Shown: piece by piece, positions 5,974 through 10,127 of the stretch
Layout of the letters: every line of letters starts with the position of its first letter
Numbering within the stretch: the stretch's first letter is position 1
NCBI GenBank assembly: GCA_964481445.1
Contig: CAYZTQ010000069.1
Coordinates: forward strand, 1 to 10,127
DNA length: 10,127 nucleotides
DNA from: UBA1038 sp964481445
Lineage (GTDB): Bacteria > Bacillota > Clostridia > Christensenellales > Aristaeellaceae
Direction of reading: 5' to 3'
Notes under the pieces: generated by a model
The model's input: only the letters and a program-made list of their open reading frames with translations
Told to the model about the DNA's origin: nothing
The model's database searches: none
Program-made: the position numbers and the translations under genes

Positions 5974-6903
5974 ATGGAAAAACAATACAGAGAAAACGAA
6001 ACGGCAAACAACCGCCTGACCCGCATCAGCTGGCCGGCGAACCTCGGCTTCAACGCCGTGCTGCTCTTCTTCGCGCTCGCCTGCTTTCTGCCCTTTGTGG
6101 TGGTGTTTCTTGTCTCCATCACCGACGAAGCAAGCATCCTGTCGCGCGGCTACCAGCTGCTGCCCAAAGAGTTCAGCCTGCAGGCCTACCGCTTTCTGTG
6201 GAAGGAGCGGGAGCAGATCATCCAGGCGCTGATCATGTCGCTCGCCGTCACCGGCATCGGCACGGTGCTGGGCGTGCTGCTGACCTCGGTGCTGGGCTAT
6301 GTGATGAGCAGGCCCGGCTATCGGCTGAAGGGCTTTCTGACCTGGATGGTGTTCATCCCCATGATTTTCAACGGCGGCATGGTGGCCAGCTACGTCATCA
6401 ACGTGCAGCTGCTGCAGTTCCGCAATGGCATCCACGCGCTGATTCTGCCCCTGATGGTGGGCAGCTTCAACGTGGTCATCTGCAAAACCTTTTTCCGCAC
6501 CACCATCCCCGACTCGATCGTCGAATCGGCCAAGATCGACGGCGCGGGGCAGCTGCGCATCTTTTTCAGCATCGTGCTGCCCATCTCCAAGCCCGTATTG
6601 GCCACCATGGCGCTGTTTTTAAGCTTCGGCTACTGGAACGACTGGTTTCTGTCGCTGCTCTATATCTCCGATACCAAAATGTACACCCTGCAGTACCTGC
6701 TGCAGCAGATTGTGATGAACATCGAGTTTCTGGCCAAGAACCCGGGCCTGGGCGCCAGTCTGCAGGAGTATGTCAAATCCATGCCCCGCGAGTCCGTGCG
6801 CATGGCCATCGCCGTGCTGATCGTGCTGCCCATCGCGCTGGCCTATCCCTTCTTCCAGAAATACTTTATCTCCGGCCTGACCATCGGCGCGGTGAAAGGC
6901 TGA
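5974..6903 (+). CDS. Sugar ABC transporter permease, LplC/YtcP-like (CUT1)
   Basis: This 309-residue protein is the partner permease of the preceding one. The first membrane segment is at about 26-48 (NAVLLFFALACFLPFVVVFL), and five more follow. The EAA loop ESAKIDGAGQLRIF...IVLPISKP covers 184-207, then comes the aromatic GYWNDWF block (219-225). The C-terminus FFQKYFISGLTIGAVKG is typical of this subfamily. AGGAGG lies 5 bases before the ATG, and the gene begins 10 bases after the first permease ends, so they are co-transcribed. No ATPase gene is present nearby, as is usual for CUT1 importers that share an MsmX-type ATPase. Confidence 0.94.
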   Translation: MEKQYRENETANNRLTRISWPANLGFNAVLLFFALACFLPFVVVFLVSITDEASILSRGYQLLPKEFSLQAYRFLWKEREQIIQALIMSLAVTGIGTVLGVLLTSVLGYVMSRPGYRLKGFLTWMVFIPMIFNGGMVASYVINVQLLQFRNGIHALILPLMVGSFNVVICKTFFRTTIPDSIVESAKIDGAGQLRIFFSIVLPISKPVLATMALFLSFGYWNDWFLSLLYISDTKMYTLQYLLQQIVMNIEFLAKNPGLGASLQEYVKSMPRESVRMAIAVLIVLPIALAYPFFQKYFISGLTIGAVKG

Positions 6904-6907
6904 CGCC

Positions 6908-6938
6908 TTCCAGTCGACAACTGCGTTGTCAACTGGAA
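6908..6938 (+). other. Long stem-loop between permease and binding-protein genes
   Basis: TTCCAGT (6908-6914) pairs with ACTGGAA (6932-6938) and GACAAC with GTTGTC around a TGC loop, with one C-A mismatch: 13 paired bases. It starts 5 bases after the permease stop. No T-tract follows, so it is more likely an mRNA-stabilising or processing element, or a partial terminator that lets the binding protein be made at a different level. The remaining 115 bases to the next gene hold two smaller hairpins (CCCG/CGGG at 6958-6974, GCCCC/GGGGT at 7006-7018) and no clear promoter. Confidence 0.7.
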
Positions 6939-7053
6939 TAGGAAACGATCGGCCTATCCCGCACCACCCACGGGAGCTGTTTAGCCCTGTACTTACTTTG
7001 GATTTGCCCCTTCGGGGTGATCATACATTTTCTTCAAGGAGGCACCAAACCCT

Positions 7054-8451
7054 ATGAAAAAACTCCTCTCTCTGGCTCTGGCTCTTTTGATGGTGGCTGG
7101 CCTGGTTCCCTTCGCGCTGGCGGGGGAGACGGCGAGCGTCAAGTGGGTATCGCTGGGTAACGGCATGCCGGAAAACTATGACAGCTGGAAGGCCAAAGTG
7201 GACGCCTATCTGACCGAGAAAATCGGCGTCACGCTGGAAGCGGACATCCTCAGCTGGGGCGCCTATGGCGACCGGCGCAACGCCATCATCAACGGCGGCG
7301 AGTATTTTGACGTGATCTTTACCGACAGCGGCAGCTACGCGGCCGATATCGCCAAGGGCGTGCTGCTGGATATCAAGCCCCTGCTGGACAAGGTGCCCGA
7401 GCTGAAGGCCGCCGTGCCCGAAGGCTTCTGGGACGCCATCACCGTGGACGGCAAGATCTACGCCGTGCCCACGCTGAAGGACAGCGCGCTGGCGCACTTC
7501 TTCGTGTTTGACCCCGTGATGCTGAAGGAGCTTGGCATCGACGTGTCGGGCGTGAAGACGCTGGCCGACCTTGACCCCATCTTCCGCAAGATGAAGGAAG
7601 GCGGCATCGAGTCCCCCTTCAAGCTCAACAAGGGCGGCGCCTACCACATGCTGGACGTGTATGACGGCGCGGGCGTGGGCGTGCCCGTGATGGGCGTGCG
7701 CTACGACGATCAGGAGCGCAAGGTTGTCTCCGTGTTCGAGAGCGAAGAAATCATGGCCAACCTGAACCTGCTGCACAAGTGGTATAACGACGGCCTCATC
7801 AACGCCGACGCGGCCACGCTGGCCGAGGCCGGCAGCGAGCTGCCCTTCTATGTGGCGCAGGGCTGGGCAGGCGCCTGGACCTACACCAAGGACGGCAAAT
7901 CCGTCACCGGCACCACCGTGCCCTTCATCGGGCCCATCTCTTCCTCCGGCACCATCATGGGCAGCATGAACGGCGTGTACGCTGGCGCCAGGAACCCCGA
8001 GAAGGTACTGGAGTTCCTGCAGCTGGTCAACACCGACAGCAAGCTGCGCGACATGATCTGCTACGGCGAAGAGGGCGTCAACTTTGAGTATGTAAACGGC
8101 CTGGTCGAGCAGAACAACGAAAAGCCCTGGCCCTGGGCGCGCTACACGCAGGGCAACCACGCCATCCTGACCCCCACCACCGCCAACCCCGACCTGTTCT
8201 CCGGCATCGCCTTTGTCAACGACAACGCGGTGCCCAGCGTGCTGATGGGCTTCAACCTGGACCGCAGCAAGATCGAGGACGAGCTGGCCCAGATCAAGGC
8301 CACCTATGAGAAGTATCAGTCCGAGATGCTGACCGGCACCGCCGACCCCGCCGAAATCGTGCCCGCGATGATGGACGAGCTGAAGGCCGTCGGCTTTGAC
8401 GAGGTGATGGCCGAGGTGCAGCGCCAGATCGACGCGCATTTCGCGAAGTAA
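7054..8451 (+). CDS. Extracellular sugar-binding protein of the ABC importer (LplA-like, DUF3502 type)
   Basis: This 465-residue secreted protein captures the sugar and delivers it to the two permeases. Residues 1-23 form a signal peptide: MKK, then a Leu/Ala core ending in PFALA, with likely cleavage at ALA/GE. There is no cysteine near that site, so this is not a lipoprotein; the only cysteine is in DMICYGEEG. The body has the binding-protein look (ENYDSWKAKVDAYLTEKIGV near the start, GKIYAVPTL, a Trp-rich middle). The last 70 residues (FNLDRSKIEDELAQIKATYE..., ending EVMAEVQRQIDAHF) match my memory of the DUF3502 C-terminal domain of LplA-like proteins. AAGGAGG lies 11 bases before the ATG, slightly far. 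The gene comes after the permeases, and a strong terminator follows. Ligand unknown. Confidence 0.92.
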   Translation: MKKLLSLALALLMVAGLVPFALAGETASVKWVSLGNGMPENYDSWKAKVDAYLTEKIGVTLEADILSWGAYGDRRNAIINGGEYFDVIFTDSGSYAADIAKGVLLDIKPLLDKVPELKAAVPEGFWDAITVDGKIYAVPTLKDSALAHFFVFDPVMLKELGIDVSGVKTLADLDPIFRKMKEGGIESPFKLNKGGAYHMLDVYDGAGVGVPVMGVRYDDQERKVVSVFESEEIMANLNLLHKWYNDGLINADAATLAEAGSELPFYVAQGWAGAWTYTKDGKSVTGTTVPFIGPISSSGTIMGSMNGVYAGARNPEKVLEFLQLVNTDSKLRDMICYGEEGVNFEYVNGLVEQNNEKPWPWARYTQGNHAILTPTTANPDLFSGIAFVNDNAVPSVLMGFNLDRSKIEDELAQIKATYEKYQSEMLTGTADPAEIVPAMMDELKAVGFDEVMAEVQRQIDAHFAK

Positions 8452-8480
8452 GGTCAAATAATCTTTATAACTGAATCCAC

Positions 8481-8527
8481 AGGGCCGGCCGGGGAAACCC
8501 GACCGGCCCTATCTTTTTCTTTTCTGT
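8481..8527 (+). terminator. Intrinsic terminator of the sugar ABC operon
   Basis: AGGGCCGG (8481-8488) pairs with CCGGCCCT (8503-8510), and inside it CGGG pairs with CCCG around a GAAA loop, with one mismatch. It is followed by a T-rich run (ATCTTTTTCTTTTCT). It lies 30 bases after the binding-protein stop and closes the operon. Confidence 0.92.
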
Positions 8528-8544
8528 TTGCCGCGCTCAGGCAT

Positions 8545-8574
8545 TTGCTGTTTTCGGGCATTCTATGCTATGCT
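8545..8574 (+). promoter_or_regulatory. Candidate promoter of the DtxR-family gene
   Basis: TTGCTG (8545-8550) and TATGCT (8569-8574) are 18 bases apart. A TATAAA (8576-8581) just after is an alternative -10. The stretch lies directly behind the upstream terminator, where a promoter is needed. The short tandem CTATG-CTATG makes the exact -10 uncertain. No copy of the GTTAG-type operator is seen here, so autoregulation is not indicated. Confidence 0.45.
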
Positions 8575-8615
8575 GTATAAAAACCTGCACAGCCTGAAAG
8601 AAAGAAGGTGAAGGC

Positions 8616-8990
8616 ATGAATTTGCGCGAATCCGGCGAGATGTATCTGGAAACCATCCTGATCCTTGCCGGGCAGGGCAAGCCGGTGCATTCCATCGACG
8701 TTGCCAAATATATGAACTTTTCCAAGCCCAGCGTCAGCCGCGCCATCGGCATCCTGCGCGACGCCGATTATGTAACGGTGGACGAGCAGGGCCATCTGCA
8801 GCTGACCCCTTCCGGCACCGAGATCGCCGAGAAAATCTATGAGCGCCACAACATCCTGGCCGATTTTCTGGTGCAGCTGGGCGTGGACCGCGCCACCGCG
8901 CTGGACGACGCCTGCAAGATCGAGCACGATATCAGCGACAAGAGCTTTGAGGCCATCAAGAAGCGGATGCGGGAGCTGAAAAAGCAGTAA
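8616..8990 (+). CDS. DtxR/MntR-family metal-dependent transcriptional regulator, iron-type ligands, no SH3 domain
   Basis: This 124-residue protein has an N-terminal winged helix (about 1-72; recognition helix near FSKPSVSRAIGIL, 35-47) and a metal-binding dimerisation domain (about 73-124). From memory of DtxR, the primary-site ligands align: Met10 to M9 (GEMYLETI), Cys102 to C100, Glu105 to E103 and His106 to H104 (DDACKIEHDISD). MntR has Asp at the Met position, so this looks iron-responsive. H78 matches His79 of the ancillary site, but the Glu83 and His98 equivalents appear to be Ala82 and Leu96, and the C-terminal SH3-like domain is missing. AGGTGA ends 4 bases before the ATG. It would repress iron-uptake genes when Fe(II) is plentiful; the feo operon 4 kb away has matching candidate operators. 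The family is secure; metal and target are inference. Confidence 0.92.
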   Translation: MNLRESGEMYLETILILAGQGKPVHSIDVAKYMNFSKPSVSRAIGILRDADYVTVDEQGHLQLTPSGTEIAEKIYERHNILADFLVQLGVDRATALDDACKIEHDISDKSFEAIKKRMRELKKQ

Positions 8991-9021
8991 ATCGAGGCCG
9001 GCGAATGGCCGCCCCCTTCCT

Positions 9022-9050
9022 TTGACAGGCAGGGGGTGGTTTTCTATAAT
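9022..9050 (+). promoter_or_regulatory. Perfect consensus sigma-A promoter of murI
   Basis: TTGACA (9022-9027) and TATAAT (9045-9050) are exact matches with the ideal 17-base spacing. Transcription should begin near 9057. The leader of about 54 bases contains two small hairpins: AAAGCC/GGCTTT (9063-9077) and GCGCC/GGCGC (9090-9100), the second touching the ribosome site. The promoter overlaps an in-frame GTG at 9036, which shows that the longer reading of murI is not the real one. Confidence 0.92.
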
Positions 9051-9110
9051 GAGGGCAAACTCAAAGCCTGCGGCTTTCAGCATTTTGCAGCGCCTGGCGC
9101 GGGAGGGCCT

Positions 9111-9872
9111 ATGAACAGTCAGTCGCCTATCGGCTTTTTCGACAGCGGTATCGGCGGGCTCAGCGTGCTGAGCGCGGCGCGGCAGGCCCTGCCCTTTGAA
9201 CACTGCGTCTATTACGGCGATACGAAAAACGCGCCCTACGGCGTGCGCCCTCAGCAGGAGATCCTGCGTCTGGCGCGGGCGGGCGCGCAGCGCCTGATGA
9301 AAGAGGGCGTCAAGGCGCTGGTCATCGCCTGCAACACGGCGACAGGGGCCGCGCTCGGCGCGCTGCAGGCGGAGCTGCCCATCCCCGTGATCGGCATCCA
9401 GCCCGCGCTGGAGGCCGCGCAGGCCCTGCGCAAAGGCGGCCATATCCTTGCCCTTGCCACCCCGGCGGCGCTCGAAAGCGCGCGCTACAAGGCCCTGCGA
9501 AAGCGGTACGGCGAAGGGGTGATCGACCTGCCCGCCCCCGGCCTGATGGAGTTTGTAGAGCGGGAGGAGCTTTCGGGCGAGCGGCTGGAAAACGCGCTGC
9601 GCCGTCTCTTTTCTCCCTGTCTTGATATGCCCATCGACGTCATCGCGCTGGGCTGCACGCACTTTCCCTTTCTGAAAGCGGAAATCGCACACTTTTTCCC
9701 GGATGTGCCGATGATCGACGACAGCCCGCGCGTCTGCCGCGAGCTGTCAGAGGCCCTTGCCGAAAAGAACCTGCTGAACCCCGGCCCCGGCGCGGGCAGC
9801 CTGCGCCTGTATTCCTCCGGCGGGGCGGAAGCCGAGGAACGCCTGCGCCGCCTGGCGCTCGGGGGAGAGTAG
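9111..9872 (+). CDS. murI: Glutamate racemase
   Basis: This 253-residue cytoplasmic enzyme interconverts L- and D-glutamate without cofactor, supplying D-Glu for peptidoglycan. Both catalytic cysteines are present: C74 in VIACNTAT and C182 in LGCTHFPFL. Other family signatures are IGFFDSGIGGLSVL (7-20), YYGDTKNAPYG (34-44) and VIGIQPALEAA (93-103). Length is normal. I chose the ATG at 9111 because GGGAGG lies 4 bases upstream and because the GTG 25 codons earlier lies inside the promoter. It appears to be transcribed alone from its own consensus promoter; there is no link to the DtxR gene beyond adjacency. The call is very secure. Confidence 0.97.
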   Translation: MNSQSPIGFFDSGIGGLSVLSAARQALPFEHCVYYGDTKNAPYGVRPQQEILRLARAGAQRLMKEGVKALVIACNTATGAALGALQAELPIPVIGIQPALEAAQALRKGGHILALATPAALESARYKALRKRYGEGVIDLPAPGLMEFVEREELSGERLENALRRLFSPCLDMPIDVIALGCTHFPFLKAEIAHFFPDVPMIDDSPRVCRELSEALAEKNLLNPGPGAGSLRLYSSGGAEAEERLRRLALGGE

Positions 9873-9906
9873 AGGATACGAACGAATAGGAATACGAAAA
9901 CGAAAG

Positions 9907-9940
9907 CGGGAAGGGAGCTTTTGAAAAAGCCCCCTTCCCG
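9907..9940. terminator. Hairpin between convergent genes, best as minus-strand terminator
   Basis: CGGGAAGGG (9907-9915) pairs with CCCTTCCCG (9932-9940). After one mismatch, GCTTT pairs with AAAGC around a TGAA loop. The mismatch is A-C on plus but U-G on minus, and the T-rich side (CTTTCGTTTTCGTATTCC on minus, below 9907) also favours minus. It may serve both murI and the convergent gene. The bases between murI and this hairpin are an ACGAA-rich stretch (9877-9906). Confidence 0.65.
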
Positions 9941-10015
9941 TGCCCATCCCTGAAAACTTCCATGATTGGCTGTCGCTGTCAGCCTTGATGCCCTATTAAA
10001 GTTCTTCGGGCGCTT

Positions 10016-10040
10016 GGGGCCTTCTTGAAAGAAGGCTCCC
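10016..10040. terminator. Hairpin just after the right-edge minus-strand gene
   Basis: GGG plus GCCTTCT (10016-10025) pairs with AGAAGGC plus CCC (10030-10040) with a single bulged T and a TGAA loop. It begins 13 bases after the stop of the partial minus-strand gene. No T-tract follows on either strand, so termination by this element alone is doubtful; the hairpin at 9907-9940 may finish the job. Confidence 0.45.
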
Positions 10041-10053
10041 CGCCGTCTTGTCT

Positions 10054-10127
10054 TTACTCTTCAAAACTCTCCACCGGCTCGATGTCGCTGAGCTTGAGGC
10101 CGGGGTTCTTTTCCTCGGCCAGACGGA
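10054..10127 (-). CDS. C-terminal end of an unidentified protein (partial, runs off the window)
   Basis: An open frame enters from the right edge on the minus strand and stops at TAA (10054-10056), leaving 24 complete codons. Codon use is like the other genes here (mostly G or C in third position), and the frame ends ...KLSDIEPVESFEE, a polar acidic tail. The hairpins on its downstream side support a real 3' end. Too short to assign a family; I do not recognise it. Confidence 0.6.
   Translation of the reverse strand, partial: RLAEEKNPGLKLSDIEPVESFEE

Noticed and set aside
7021..8457. 478-codon open frame on the minus strand over the binding protein
   Set aside because: Antisense shadow in high-GC DNA; His/Val/Gly-rich, no motif, while the plus-strand frame has a signal peptide, ribosome site and terminator.
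8991..9021. Possible terminator after the DtxR-family gene
   Set aside because: GGCC/GGCC pairing is only four bases and the following run is C-rich rather than T-rich, so no terminator is called.
9036..9110. N-terminal extension of MurI from GTG at 9036
   Set aside because: The GTG lies between the -35 and -10 of a perfect promoter; the ATG at 9111 has a good ribosome site and matches the family N-terminus.
8568..9692. 374-codon minus-strand open frame over the DtxR-family gene and murI
   Set aside because: It spans two clear plus-strand genes, the terminator-proximal region and a perfect promoter; it is a shadow.
1..10127. CRISPR array, mobile element, tRNA/rRNA, prophage or defence system
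   Set aside because: No spaced direct repeats, transposase or integrase frames, tRNA-like cloverleafs or defence-family motifs were seen on either strand.

Overview
The window looks like chromosomal DNA of a GC-rich member of the Clostridia (Firmicutes/Bacillota). The signs are strong AAGGAGG-type ribosome binding sites, sigma-A type promoters, a FeoA-FeoA-FeoB operon with a small Cys-rich FeoB-associated protein, a CUT1 sugar ABC operon with no ATPase gene, and a Cys-type glutathione peroxidase. The exact genus cannot be read from the sequence. No phage, insertion sequence, CRISPR array, tRNA or rRNA was seen. Bases 1-52 hold no gene that I can support.

Left part, minus strand (53-1225): a tightly packed oxidative-stress operon of a glutathione-peroxidase homologue (721-1194), a 75-residue Cys-rich single-pass membrane protein of unknown function (497-724) and methionine sulfoxide reductase B (53-496). 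The first two genes overlap by 4 bases and the next two abut, so they are probably translated together. Next, also on the minus strand (1288-4548), comes a ferrous-iron uptake operon. In transcription order it has a promoter with two inverted-repeat operators, a divergent FeoA, a canonical FeoA, FeoB, a FeoB-associated Cys-rich protein, and a hairpin with a weak U-tract.

Middle part, plus strand (4875-8527): a divergent promoter region leads into two CUT1-type permeases and a DUF3502-type solute-binding protein, closed by a strong intrinsic terminator. A long hairpin lies between the second permease and the binding protein. The binding protein has a signal peptide but no lipobox cysteine. No ATPase or sugar-degrading enzyme is encoded here, so a shared MsmX-like ATPase elsewhere is likely.

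Right part: a small DtxR-family metalloregulator (8616-8990) carries the iron-type metal ligands (Met9, Cys100, Glu103, His104). It is followed by a perfect consensus promoter and glutamate racemase murI (9111-9872). After about 180 bases with two hairpins, the last 24 codons of an unidentified minus-strand gene run off the right edge.

Functionally, iron import (Feo), a probable iron sensor (the DtxR homologue) and peroxide/methionine-sulfoxide repair lie within 9 kb. The operators in front of feo resemble DtxR/IdeR half-sites, so local control of feo by this regulator is the most testable idea. Most of the window is recognisable housekeeping or transport. The main unknowns are the 75-residue membrane protein, the operator architecture, and the RNA hairpins.
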